12,875 bases of DNA from Lachnospiraceae bacterium UBA4317 (GTDB lineage: Bacteria > Bacillota_A > Clostridia > Lachnospirales > Lachnospiraceae). The notes under the pieces are model-generated. The model searched no databases. It was not told where the DNA came from and saw nothing but the letters and a program-made list of their open reading frames with translations. Shown here in pieces: positions 1-6,521 of the stretch. Location of the stretch: NCBI GenBank assembly GCA_002394525.1, contig DGUF01000223.1, forward strand, positions 18,072 to 30,946. The letters run 5' to 3'. Every line of letters starts with the position of its first letter. Position 1 is the stretch's first letter. The position numbers were made by a program, and so were the translations under genes.

Positions 1-1479
1 ATCCTGGCCCAGCAGCATTACAACACGTTTTCGGAGCGCATGCACAGCTTTCCGGTCATGATCGAGTCCCTGTCCCGCTTCAGGACCTCCAAAGAGCAGA
101 AAAAGGTCGTCGCCGACCTGGAAAAGGGCATGGTGGATATCGTCATCGGCACCCACCGGCTCCTCTCCAAGGATGTGAAGTTCAAAAACCTGGGCCTGCT
201 GATCGTGGACGAGGAGCAGCGCTTCGGAGTCACCCACAAGGAAAAGATCAAACAGATGAAGGAGAACGTGGATGTCCTGACCCTGTCCGCGACTCCCATC
301 CCCCGGACCCTCCACATGAGCATGGTGGGGATCCGCGATATGAGCCTTCTGGAAAAGGCGCCCGGCGACCGCGTCCCCATCCAGACCTATGTCATGGAAT
401 ACAATGAGGAGATGGTCAGGGAGGCCATCATGCGCGAGCTCTCCAGAAAGGGCCAGGTCTATTACGTCCACAACCGGGTCAACGATATCGCCTCGGCGGC
501 GGCCCAGGTCCATGCCCTGGTCCCGGAGGCCCGCATCGCCTATGCCCACGGCCAGATGAAGGAGTCCGAGCTGGAGAAGATCATGTATGACTTCGTCAGC
601 GGAGGGATCGACATCCTGGTCTCGACGACCATCATCGAGACCGGCCTGGACATTTCCAACGTCAACACCATCATCATCAGCGACGCCGACAAGATGGGCC
701 TGTCCCAGCTCTACCAGCTCAGGGGCCGGGTCGGCCGGACCGGCCGGACCGCCTTTGCCTTCCTCATGTACCGGCGGGGCCAGATCCTGCGCGAGATCGC
801 CGAAAAACGTCTGGCGGCCATCCGCGAATTCACCGACCTGGGCAGCGGCTACAGGATCGCCATGCGGGACCTGGAGATCCGCGGAGCCGGCAGCATCCTG
901 GGCCGGACCCAGCATGGACACATGCAGGCGGTCGGATACGACCTCTACTGCAAGCTCCTGGAGGGCGCGGTCCGCAAGGCCAGGGGCGAAGAGCCGAAAA
1001 AAGAGAAAAACGTCACGGTCAACCTGCTCGCGGACGCTTTTCTCCCGGAAAACTATATCATCAATGAAGAACAGAAGCTGGAGATCTACAAAAAGATCGC
1101 CGCGATCGACAGCGCCGCGGACGTCGAGGACGTCCGGGAGGAGCTCATGGACCGCTTCGGGGAGATCCCCCTCCCGGCCCAGAACCTGCTCCGCATCGCC
1201 CTGATCCGGTCGGTCGCCTCCCGTCTGGATATCGTCGAGATCACCGGCAGCGGGGGCACCCTGCGCATGATCCCCGACGCCGAGGCTCCCGGGATGAAGA
1301 TCGAGAATATCCCCCTTCTGGTCAGGCTCTACCGCGGCCGCCTCTCCTTTACGGTCAAGGGCACTCCCCGCTTCCAGCTGACCTACCCCCTGTCGGGCAG
1401 CACCATCAAGGACGAGGAGACCCTGCTGCAGGCCGCAGAGGACCTGCTGGTGCATATAGCGAAGATGCTGCGGCAATGA
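1..1479 (+). CDS. mfd: Transcription-repair coupling factor Mfd, C-terminal part (5' end outside window)
   Basis: Mfd is an ATP-driven DNA translocase that pushes stalled RNA polymerase off damaged DNA and recruits UvrA. The window enters in frame at codon 1 and shows the last 492 residues of a protein usually about 1150 long, so the UvrB-like and RNAP-binding domains lie upstream. Visible superfamily-2 motifs are DEEQRFG (nt 208-228), SATPIPRT (from nt 286), the IIETGLDISN block (around nt 630-660) and QLRGRVGR (nt 715-738). The IRGAGSILGRTQHGHMQAVGYDLY stretch follows (the TRG region typical of Mfd/RecG). Last comes the C-terminal D7-type domain with FLPENYI and the ELMDRFGEIP segment. It ends with TGA. 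A structured element begins 19 nt after the stop on the same strand. Identification is secure from motif order; only the start is missing. Confidence 0.97.
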   Translation: MLAQQHYNTFSERMHSFPVMIESLSRFRTSKEQKKVVADLEKGMVDIVIGTHRLLSKDVKFKNLGLLIVDEEQRFGVTHKEKIKQMKENVDVLTLSATPIPRTLHMSMVGIRDMSLLEKAPGDRVPIQTYVMEYNEEMVREAIMRELSRKGQVYYVHNRVNDIASAAAQVHALVPEARIAYAHGQMKESELEKIMYDFVSGGIDILVSTTIIETGLDISNVNTIIISDADKMGLSQLYQLRGRVGRTGRTAFAFLMYRRGQILREIAEKRLAAIREFTDLGSGYRIAMRDLEIRGAGSILGRTQHGHMQAVGYDLYCKLLEGAVRKARGEEPKKEKNVTVNLLADAFLPENYIINEEQKLEIYKKIAAIDSAADVEDVREELMDRFGEIPLPAQNLLRIALIRSVASRLDIVEITGSGGTLRMIPDAEAPGMKIENIPLLVRLYRGRLSFTVKGTPRFQLTYPLSGSTIKDEETLLQAAEDLLVHIAKMLRQ

Positions 1480-1498
1480 GGGGGTGTGGAGGAGGGAC

Positions 1499-1753
1499 GA
1501 GCCGGGCCTGTGCACATCCTTTGGCCATTGCTCCTCTTCGCACAGATGCACTAGGATGTGAATCACTCGCCGGGAGGGCAATGTCCGAACTCGCATTTCG
1601 TTTTGAAGGACACGAAATGCTCAAACAGACGTACAATAAATGCCCGGCTGTGAGAGCCGGGCATTTAACCCTCCCGGCTTCGCGATGTCCCATCAAGTGC
1701 ATCTAAGTGCTCATCGCAAGCATGGCCGCCAGGATGTGCACATGGCCCGGCTC
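1499..1753 (+). ncRNA. Structured RNA-like element, copy 1 (sense to mfd)
   Basis: A 255-nt sequence that folds as a long stem ending in a three-way junction. Stems seen: P1, 1499-1520 with 1731-1753 (22 pairs, one bulged T). P2, GGCCAT 1523-1528 with ATGGCC 1722-1727. P3, 1540-1552 with 1696-1710 (13 pairs, AA bulge). P5, GCCGGGAGGG 1569-1578 with CCCTCCCGGC 1669-1678. P6, GCATTTCGT 1593-1601 with ACGAAATGC 1612-1620. P7, AAATGCCCGGCT 1638-1649 with AGCCGGGCATTT 1655-1666, loop GTGAG. Unpaired CAATGTCCGAACTC (1579-1592) and TCAAACAG (1621-1628) are identical in copy 2. Stems differ from copy 2 by compensatory changes, which supports selection on structure. It could be a 3'-UTR element, an independent ncRNA, or a BOX/ERIC-like dispersed repeat. 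The family is not recognised, and transcription is inferred, not seen. Confidence 0.65.
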
Positions 1754-1761
1754 TGATTGCG

Positions 1762-1807
1762 CCTCCCCCGGCAAGGGGGAAGGTTAGTGACCGGCCCTTC
1801 GGGCCGG
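1762..1807. other. Two adjacent GC-rich hairpins between the structured elements
   Basis: The first hairpin is CCTCCCCC (1762-1769) with GGGGG-A-AGG (1775-1783), one bulged A and loop GGCAA. The second is CCGGCCC (1791-1797) with GGGCCGG (1801-1807) around TTC. Neither is followed by a T-run, so they are not obvious intrinsic terminators. They lie just past the 3' end of copy 1 and belong to neither element as aligned. Their function is unknown. Confidence 0.4.
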
Positions 1808-1845
1808 GGTGCCATTCCAAGGCAGGATTATATATAGAAGGACAG

Positions 1846-1884
1846 GTGCCCTCTATCTCATGGCTTTGGTGAAAGGGCACTTTT
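1846..1884 (+). terminator. Possible weak intrinsic terminator after mfd and copy 1
   Basis: GTGCCCT (1846-1852) pairs with AGGGCAC (1874-1880) across a 21-nt loop and is followed by TTTT (1881-1884). It is placed to end rightward transcription from mfd through copy 1. The long loop and short T-run make it a weak candidate. No T-run exists for the opposite direction. Confidence 0.35.
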
Positions 1885-1929
1885 GCCGTCATGCTCAATC
1901 ACTGGAATTGTGGGGATGGCGGGAGTCAG

Positions 1930-2177
1930 GGCCGAAAGCGGATCCATCCCGGCGGACATGATGTGATGAGTGCTGGAGGTACTTGGCGAAGCGGCTGCGA
2001 GAGGGCGGGTCAAATCCCCGGCTCTCACAGCCGGGGATTTGTTGTCCGCACTGTTTGAGCAGACCGTGTCTTCAACACGGGATGCGAGTTCGGACATTGC
2101 CCGCCCGGAGAAGACGCAAGCCTTAGTATCTCCGCGCGAAGAGCTTTCATGTCCAAGGGATGGATCCGCTGAGGGCC
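1930..2177 (-). ncRNA. Structured RNA-like element, copy 2 (sense to pyrC, inverted relative to copy 1)
   Basis: On the minus strand this 248-nt sequence repeats the architecture of copy 1. In plus-strand coordinates: P1 pairs 2157-2170 with 1937-1950 (14 perfect pairs), plus GGCC 2174-2177 with 1930-1933. P2 pairs 2147-2154 with 1954-1961 (8 pairs). P3 pairs 2125-2133 with 1975-1983 (8 of 9). P5 pairs 2100-2106 with 2003-2009. P6 pairs 2076-2085 with 2059-2068 (8 of 10). P7 pairs 2029-2040 with 2012-2023. The internal loop between P1 and P2 (TT opposite GCC), the CAATGTCCGAACTCGCAT joiner, GCTCAAACAG and the GTGAG loop match copy 1 exactly. P1 has almost unrelated sequence yet still pairs. 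It starts 50 nt past the pyrC stop. No protein-coding signal is seen in it. Confidence 0.65.
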
Positions 2178-2227
2178 GTCCTTTCCCCTGCAACCCTTCA
2201 GGGACGGTTCTTCTGAGGCCCGTCTTT

Positions 2228-3523
2228 TCAGACGATCTCTCCGCTTGCGATGGTGTACTTTATGACTCCGGGCAGGGTCTCGCCCAGGAAGGGGGAGTTG
2301 GACGAGCGGGAGGCGAAGGGCTTTTCGACCGTCCAGGAGGCCTGCGGGTCAAAGATGACCAGGTCGGCGGGGGCGCCTTCCTGGACGCGGCCGGCCGGCA
2401 GCCGGTAGAAGTCCGCCGGATTGCAGGTGAGGCAGGCCAGGAACTGCCGCATGGTGAGGAAACCGGGCCGGACGAGTTCGCGAAGGCCCAGGGAGAAGGC
2501 GGTCTCGAGGCCGATCATGCCGCTGGGGGCGCTGGCGAAGCTTTTGGCCTTTTCCTCATCGGAATGAGGTGCGTGGTCGGTGGCGATGATATCGATGGTC
2601 CCGTCGGCCAGTCCCCGGATGATGGCGAGGCGGTCGGCCTCCGTGCGCAGGGGCGGATTGACCTTGGCCAGGGTGCCCCTGCGGATCACTGCCTCCTCGG
2701 TCAGGGAGAAGTGGTGGGGCGTGGCCTCGGCGTGGATGCGGGGATTTTTTTTGCGGGCCTGGCGGACCAGATCCACGCCCTCCGCCGTGGAGATGTGCTG
2801 GATACAGAGGGGAGCCATGGTCCTGACGGCGATCTCCACATCGCGGCGGATCAGGGAGATCTCCGCCTCGCGGGGAGAGCCCTTGAGGCCCAGGGCGGCA
2901 GCGGCGGCGCCTCCGCCGTTGATCCCGTTCTCGGAGATCAGGGTCTTGTCCTCCTCGTGGAGGCTGACGGGCAGGTCCAGCCGGGCCGCGTGTTTCAGGG
3001 CCTCCTCGAGGATGGAGGGATCCATGACCGGGACGCCGTCATCGGTGAAGCCGGCCGCTCCGGCTGCGGCCAGGGCGTCAAAATCCACAGTCAACCTGCC
3101 GGACATCCCCTTTGTGACATTTGCGCAGCTGTAGATGTGGATCTTTTCCCGGCCGGCCCGCTCGAGGATATCGGCCAGGACCGGGACGCTGTCGACGACG
3201 GGCAGGGTATTGGCCATCAGGATGACGCTGGTGTAGCCGCCTCTGGCGGCGGCCAGGGCGCCGGTGTGCAGGTCCTCCTTCCAGGTATAGCCGGGATCCC
3301 GGAAGTGGGAGTGGGTATCGATGAATCCGGGGGCCGCGCACAGGCCCTTTGCGTCGATGACGCGGACCGCCGAGCTGTCCGCACCGGTTTTGCCCGAAGC
3401 GGCTTCTGACGGAAAGGGCTCCGGGGAGATCTTCTCAAAGCGGCCGTTCCGGATGAGAAGGCTGCATTCTTTTTCGGTACCGGAGGAAGGATCATACAGG
3501 AATACATTGTTGATGATCAGCAT
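2228..3523 (-). CDS. pyrC: Dihydroorotase (class I, PyrC)
   Basis: Zinc amidohydrolase that cyclises N-carbamoyl-L-aspartate to dihydroorotate, the third step of de novo UMP synthesis, in the cytosol. The 431-residue length fits class I bacterial dihydroorotases. Metal and active-site blocks run in the expected order: DTHSHFRDPG (69-78, the HxH ligands His71 and His73), TDDG (160-163, candidate ligand Asp), SLHEED (187-192, His189), QHIS (242-245, His243), ATPHHFSL (267-274) and ATDHAPHS (314-321, catalytic Asp316). The ATG start has AAGGAG (3530-3535 on the complement) 6 nt upstream. It diverges from plsC and has its own candidate promoter at 3634-3642. pyrK and pyrD lie 1 kb away on the other strand. 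Structured copy 2 follows its stop. The plus-strand ORF through it (1970-3409) is a high-GC shadow. Confidence 0.96.
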   Translation of the reverse strand: MLIINNVFLYDPSSGTEKECSLLIRNGRFEKISPEPFPSEAASGKTGADSSAVRVIDAKGLCAAPGFIDTHSHFRDPGYTWKEDLHTGALAAARGGYTSVILMANTLPVVDSVPVLADILERAGREKIHIYSCANVTKGMSGRLTVDFDALAAAGAAGFTDDGVPVMDPSILEEALKHAARLDLPVSLHEEDKTLISENGINGGGAAAAALGLKGSPREAEISLIRRDVEIAVRTMAPLCIQHISTAEGVDLVRQARKKNPRIHAEATPHHFSLTEEAVIRRGTLAKVNPPLRTEADRLAIIRGLADGTIDIIATDHAPHSDEEKAKSFASAPSGMIGLETAFSLGLRELVRPGFLTMRQFLACLTCNPADFYRLPAGRVQEGAPADLVIFDPQASWTVEKPFASRSSNSPFLGETLPGVIKYTIASGEIV

Positions 3524-3588
3524 GGGATTCTCCTTTCTTTCCGGGGGCCGGCTGTCCGCGCGGCGCTATAGGTCCGGGCCCTTCGACA

Positions 3589-3633
3589 GGACATAAACTG
3601 CAGTAAACGCAGTGTTTCGGTAATGTTATGTCC
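3589..3633. promoter_or_regulatory. Inverted repeat in pyrC leader / divergent promoter region
   Basis: GGACATAA (3589-3596) and TTATGTCC (3626-3633) form a perfect 8-bp inverted repeat. Inside it is a second hairpin, ACTGC (3597-3601) with GCAGT (3608-3612). The outer right arm abuts the candidate pyrC -10 box (3634-3639), so the repeat covers the likely pyrC transcription start and first ~40 nt. It could be an operator or a 5' leader hairpin. No PyrR-type attenuator motif was recognised in it. Confidence 0.4.
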
Positions 3634-3642
3634 ATTATATCA
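3634..3642 (-). promoter_or_regulatory. Candidate extended -10 promoter for pyrC
   Basis: On the minus strand the sequence reads TGATATAAT, a perfect TATAAT with an upstream TGN extension. No good -35 box lies at 16-18 nt, which is typical for extended -10 promoters. The predicted start near 3627 gives a leader of about 100 nt before the pyrC ATG. Confidence 0.5.
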
Positions 3643-3665
3643 TGATGTAAAATGTTTGGGTCCTG

Positions 3666-3674
3666 TGGTATAAT
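3666..3674 (+). promoter_or_regulatory. Candidate extended -10 promoter for plsC and the downstream run
   Basis: TGGTATAAT is a consensus TATAAT (3669-3674) with a TGN extension. The -35 position (TGTAAA, 3646-3651, 17-nt spacer) matches only 3 of 6. The predicted start is near 3681, 57 nt before the plsC ATG. It lies back-to-back with the pyrC promoter, the two -10 boxes being 29 bp apart, so the two could compete or share a regulator. Confidence 0.55.
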
Positions 3675-3680
3675 ATTCTG

Positions 3681-3704
3681 ACAGGTATACAATCTTGAAC
3701 CTGT
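3681..3704 (+). promoter_or_regulatory. Hairpin at the predicted 5' end of the plsC transcript
   Basis: ACAGGT (3681-3686) pairs with ACCTGT (3699-3704) around a 12-nt loop, starting at the predicted transcription start. It could be a 5'-stabilising stem or a dyad operator site. Function is not known. Confidence 0.3.
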
Positions 3705-3737
3705 GCTTTTATAAAACGGAAAAGAGGTATTTGTTCT

Positions 3738-4484
3738 ATGTGGGTGATACGGCTGGTTGTCACGGTGGTCGCTGTGGTCCTGATCCTTCTGATTGGAGTC
3801 CCTGCTCATGTTCTGACATGGCTGATCGGTAAGTTTGATCCGGAGCTGGCTGTCCGCATCCGCTCCGGCTATGTCCGGGGGGCGCTGAGGATCGTCTGGT
3901 TTCTCGGCGGCGGCAAGGAGACCGTGATCGGGCTGGACCGCATTCCCAGGGACAGGCCGGTGCTCTTTGTAGGCAACCACAGAAGTATTTTCGACGCCGT
4001 GCTGACGGGGGCCCTGATCCCGGTCCCGGTCGGTTTTATTTCCAAGATCGAACTGGAGAAGATCCCGCTCCTGAACCTGCAGATGCGGGATATCAACTGT
4101 CTCTTTCTGGACAGGAAGGACAACCGGCAGGCGCTGAAGGTCGTCCTTAAGGCGATCGACCTGATCAAGGGCGGGTATTCCATGTTTGTCTTTCCCGAGG
4201 GGACCAGGTCAAAGGAGGAGGGCAAGCTCCTTCCCTTCCATGCCGGGAGTTTTAAGATCGCGACCAAGCCGGGGGCCCCGATCGTGCCGGTCACGATCGT
4301 GGGGACGGGCGATATTCTCGAGGATCACTTCCCCAGGCTCAAGCGTGCGCCCGTTGTCATCGAATTCGGGGAACCCGTCGAGACCGCATCCATGGACCGC
4401 GGGGAGCAGAAGGAGCTCCCGGACAGGATCAGGGACATCATAGCGGCCACCTATCAGAAAAACAAGGCATTGATTCAGGCATAG
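3738..4484 (+). CDS. plsC: 1-acyl-sn-glycerol-3-phosphate acyltransferase (PlsC family)
   Basis: Membrane-bound acyltransferase expected to add the second acyl chain to lysophosphatidic acid, giving phosphatidic acid. The 248-residue protein opens with a hydrophobic membrane segment (about residues 2-25). It then shows the family blocks in order: NHRSIFD (80-86, the NHx4D catalytic motif), FLDR (123-126), FPEGTRS (152-158, phosphate binding) and PIVPVTI (181-187). The ATG has GAGG at 3724-3727, 10 nt upstream, a slightly long spacing. It is the first gene of the rightward run and starts 57 nt after an extended -10 promoter; pyrK follows 55 nt after its stop. The substrate cannot be proven from sequence, since paralogues in this family acylate other lysolipids. 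Confidence 0.9.
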   Translation: MWVIRLVVTVVAVVLILLIGVPAHVLTWLIGKFDPELAVRIRSGYVRGALRIVWFLGGGKETVIGLDRIPRDRPVLFVGNHRSIFDAVLTGALIPVPVGFISKIELEKIPLLNLQMRDINCLFLDRKDNRQALKVVLKAIDLIKGGYSMFVFPEGTRSKEEGKLLPFHAGSFKIATKPGAPIVPVTIVGTGDILEDHFPRLKRAPVVIEFGEPVETASMDRGEQKELPDRIRDIIAATYQKNKALIQA

Positions 4485-4539
4485 AGGAGTAGGCGCGGCC
4501 ACGCGGAGACTTTCCGGCGGCCTGCGCAGGGAGAAAAAT

Positions 4540-5343
4540 ATGAAGAAAAAGACGCGGATGACGGTTGTGGACAGCCGGATGCTGGCAAGGGACATCTGGT
4601 CCCTGGAGCTGGCCTGGCCGGCCGGAGAGGTTCCGGAGGAGGTCAGGCCCGGGCAGTTTGCGGGGCTTTATCCGGACCGGGAGGACCTGCTGCTCATGCG
4701 CCCCATCAGCATCTGCAGCTGGGACAGGGACCGGGGGACCATCCGGTTCGTCTACCGGGCCGCCGGCAGGGGGACGAGGTCCTTCACCTCGCTGAAACAG
4801 GGAGACCATATGGACATGCTCGGGATCCTGGGCAATGGCTATGATCTCGGTCAGCTGAGGGGAAAGCGGGTCCTGCTCCTTGGGGGCGGCATCGGAGTGC
4901 CTCCCATGCTGGAGCTGGCGGCAGCCCTGGCGGAGGATGCCGGGAAGGCCGGCACAGAGGTGACGGCGGTCATGGGCTACCGGGACCATGAGCTCTTTCT
5001 CAAGGACGAGATGGAGAAATTCGCGCGTGTCTTTGCCGCCACTGAGGACGGCAGCGCGGGGACGAAGGGAAATGTCCTGGACGCTGTCAGGGAAAACGGG
5101 ATCGAGGCGGATGTGATCTGCGCCTGCGGGCCCCTTCCCATGCTGCGGGCCGTCAGCCGCTATGCATCGGAAAAAGGGATCCGGGCGTTCGTGTCCCTGG
5201 AGGAGCGGATGGCCTGCGGCGTCGGTGTCTGCCTGGGCTGTGTGACAAAGACGAAGCAGGTTGACGAGCACTCCAGAGTGAACAACGCGCGGGTCTGCGT
5301 CGAGGGTCCTGTCTTTGCGGCGGACGAGGTGGACCTGGGATAA
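4540..5343 (+). CDS. pyrK: Dihydroorotate dehydrogenase electron-transfer subunit PyrK
   Basis: FAD- and [2Fe-2S]-containing subunit that carries electrons from PyrD (class 1B) to NAD+. The 267 residues match the family length. An N-terminal flavin-binding barrel carries RPIS (54-57). The NAD-binding half carries GGGIGVPP (115-122) and CACGPLPML (194-202). The C-terminal iron-sulfur motif has Cys226, Cys231, Cys234 and Cys253 in the expected C-x4-C-x2-C-x(n)-C layout, followed by EGPVF. AGGGAG (4528-4533) lies 6 nt before the ATG. pyrD, its partner, is next but unusually far away (172 bp), and the spacer contains an imperfect duplication. The long complementary-strand ORF over this gene (4438-5862) has no recognisable motifs and is a GC shadow. 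Confidence 0.95.
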   Translation: MKKKTRMTVVDSRMLARDIWSLELAWPAGEVPEEVRPGQFAGLYPDREDLLLMRPISICSWDRDRGTIRFVYRAAGRGTRSFTSLKQGDHMDMLGILGNGYDLGQLRGKRVLLLGGGIGVPPMLELAAALAEDAGKAGTEVTAVMGYRDHELFLKDEMEKFARVFAATEDGSAGTKGNVLDAVRENGIEADVICACGPLPMLRAVSRYASEKGIRAFVSLEERMACGVGVCLGCVTKTKQVDEHSRVNNARVCVEGPVFAADEVDLG

Positions 5344-5352
5344 GCTCTGCAG

Positions 5353-5486
5353 GGTCCTGGCAATGTACGGCCTTCGGGGAAAAAACGGTCTGTGACGGGA
5401 GGAGCCTCCGGGCTGGCCCTGTCCGGTCCTGGCGGCAGCAATTGTATGGCCTTCGGGAAAAAAACCGGTCTGCGGAGGGCGGAGCC
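5353..5486 (+). repeat. Imperfect direct duplication in the pyrK-pyrD spacer
   Basis: Two related units, about 5353-5406 and 5425-5486, start 72 nt apart. Both begin GGTCCTGGC, contain GGCCTTCGGG followed by an A-run and CGGTCTG, and end GGAGCC; the second has small insertions. The 72-nt offset keeps the reading frame, and the pyrK frame stays open beyond its TAA to about 5499. Still, PyrK is already full length at its stop, so coding is unlikely. It could be a leader or mRNA-processing element for pyrD. Confidence 0.55.
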
Positions 5487-5515
5487 GCGGTGGCATTTTT
5501 GATGAGGATGAATCA

Positions 5516-6481
5516 GTGAATAATCTCCATGAGAAAGATATGACCAATAAGGCGGGGGCCGGGAAGGGCCCGGACATGTCCGTGACGATCGCGGGCGTGA
5601 CCTTTAAAAACCCTGTCCTGACAGCTTCGGGCACATTCGGGTCCGGTATGGAATATGCCGAATTTGTGGATCTCGGCCTTCTGGGCGGGGTGGTGACAAA
5701 GGGTGTCTCCAACGTGCCGTGGCCCGGCAATCCGACGCCCCGCGTGGCGGAGGTCAGCTCCGGCATGCTCAATGCCATCGGCCTGCAGAATCCGGGCATC
5801 GATGTCTTTGTAGAGCGGGACCTGGCCTTTTTGAAGACCGTGGATACCCGGGTGATCGTCAATGTCTGCGGGAAGAGTGTGGAGGACTATCTGGAGGTCG
5901 TCCGCAGGCTGCAGAACGAGGCGGTCGATATGCTGGAGATCAATGTCTCCTGTCCCAATGTCAAGGAGGGGGCGATCGCCTTCGGACAGAACCCGGACGC
6001 CCTTTTTGATATCACGGAAAAGATCAAAAAAGAAGCGGCCCAGCCCGTGATCATGAAGCTGACCCCCAATGTGACGGACATCGCGCAGATGGCGAAGGCC
6101 GCGGAGGCCGGCGGGGCGGACGCGATCTCCCTGATCAATACGATCACCGGCGCAAAAATAGATATAGAAAAAAGACAGTTCGTCCTGGCCAACAAGACGG
6201 GCGGACTTTCAGGCCCCGCGGTCAAGCCGGTCGCGGTCCGCATGGTATGGCAGGCGGCCCAGGCGGTCTCGATCCCTGTGATCGGCATGGGCGGGATCGC
6301 TTCGGCGGAGGATGCCATCGAGTTCATGATGGCCGGCGCCAGTGCCGTGGCTGTGGGAGCGATGAATTTTCACGATCCCTATACAACGGTCAGGGTTGCC
6401 CGGGGTATGGAGGAATGGTGCGCCGGACACGGGATCGACCGCGTCTCATCCCTGACGGGAGCGGTGAACGAACAGAATTGA
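5516..6481 (+). CDS. pyrD: Dihydroorotate dehydrogenase class 1B catalytic subunit PyrD
   Basis: FMN enzyme that oxidises dihydroorotate to orotate; with PyrK it forms the NAD+-dependent class 1B complex. Motifs: NPVLTASGTFG (32-42), TKGVS (61-65), SGMLNAIGLQNPG (82-94), NVSCPNVKEG (143-152) with Cys146 as the catalytic base expected in class 1 enzymes, KLTPN (181-185), SGPAVKP (232-238) and the phosphate-binding GMGG (257-260). The GTG start shown has GAGG (5504-5507) 8 nt upstream. An in-frame ATG at 5576 (residue 21, giving MSVTIAGVTFKNP) also fits many homologues and has a weak AGGG site, so the first 20 residues are uncertain. ispE follows after 40 nt. Confidence 0.95.
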   Translation: MNNLHEKDMTNKAGAGKGPDMSVTIAGVTFKNPVLTASGTFGSGMEYAEFVDLGLLGGVVTKGVSNVPWPGNPTPRVAEVSSGMLNAIGLQNPGIDVFVERDLAFLKTVDTRVIVNVCGKSVEDYLEVVRRLQNEAVDMLEINVSCPNVKEGAIAFGQNPDALFDITEKIKKEAAQPVIMKLTPNVTDIAQMAKAAEAGGADAISLINTITGAKIDIEKRQFVLANKTGGLSGPAVKPVAVRMVWQAAQAVSIPVIGMGGIASAEDAIEFMMAGASAVAVGAMNFHDPYTTVRVARGMEEWCAGHGIDRVSSLTGAVNEQN

Positions 6482-6521
6482 GCCGAAGCCCCCTGCGGGC
6501 GCTCCGGCCTATGAGGCGAGT

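Noticed and set aside
1638..1666. P7 hairpin as the mfd intrinsic terminator
   Set aside because: It has a strong stem but only ATTTAA after it, and the same stem recurs with compensatory changes in copy 2 as part of a larger fold. It may help termination but is better described as part of the element.
1476..1706. 76-codon plus-strand ORF just after mfd
   Set aside because: It lies entirely within the paired stems of structured copy 1. No ribosome-binding site was found, and the changes between copies follow base pairing, not codons.
1499..1753. Simple MITE or insertion-sequence remnant
   Set aside because: The outer arms differ between the copies, no target-site duplication was seen, and no transposase fragment is nearby. 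A BOX/ERIC-like dispersed repeat is still possible and is stated as an alternative.
1970..3409. 479-codon plus-strand open frame across structured copy 2 and pyrC
   Set aside because: It is antisense to a motif-complete dihydroorotase, rich in Gly/Ala/Asp without recognisable domains, and its start lies in the structured element. It is a shadow of GC-rich codon usage.
3524..3633. PyrR-binding attenuator in the pyrC leader
   Set aside because: I found neither the usual PyrR anti-antiterminator consensus nor a terminator with a U-run before the pyrC start.
4438..5862. 474-codon minus-strand open frame across pyrK and the start of pyrD
   Set aside because: It is antisense to PyrK and PyrD, which have intact catalytic motifs. 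Its own translation is Pro/Arg/His-rich and low in complexity.
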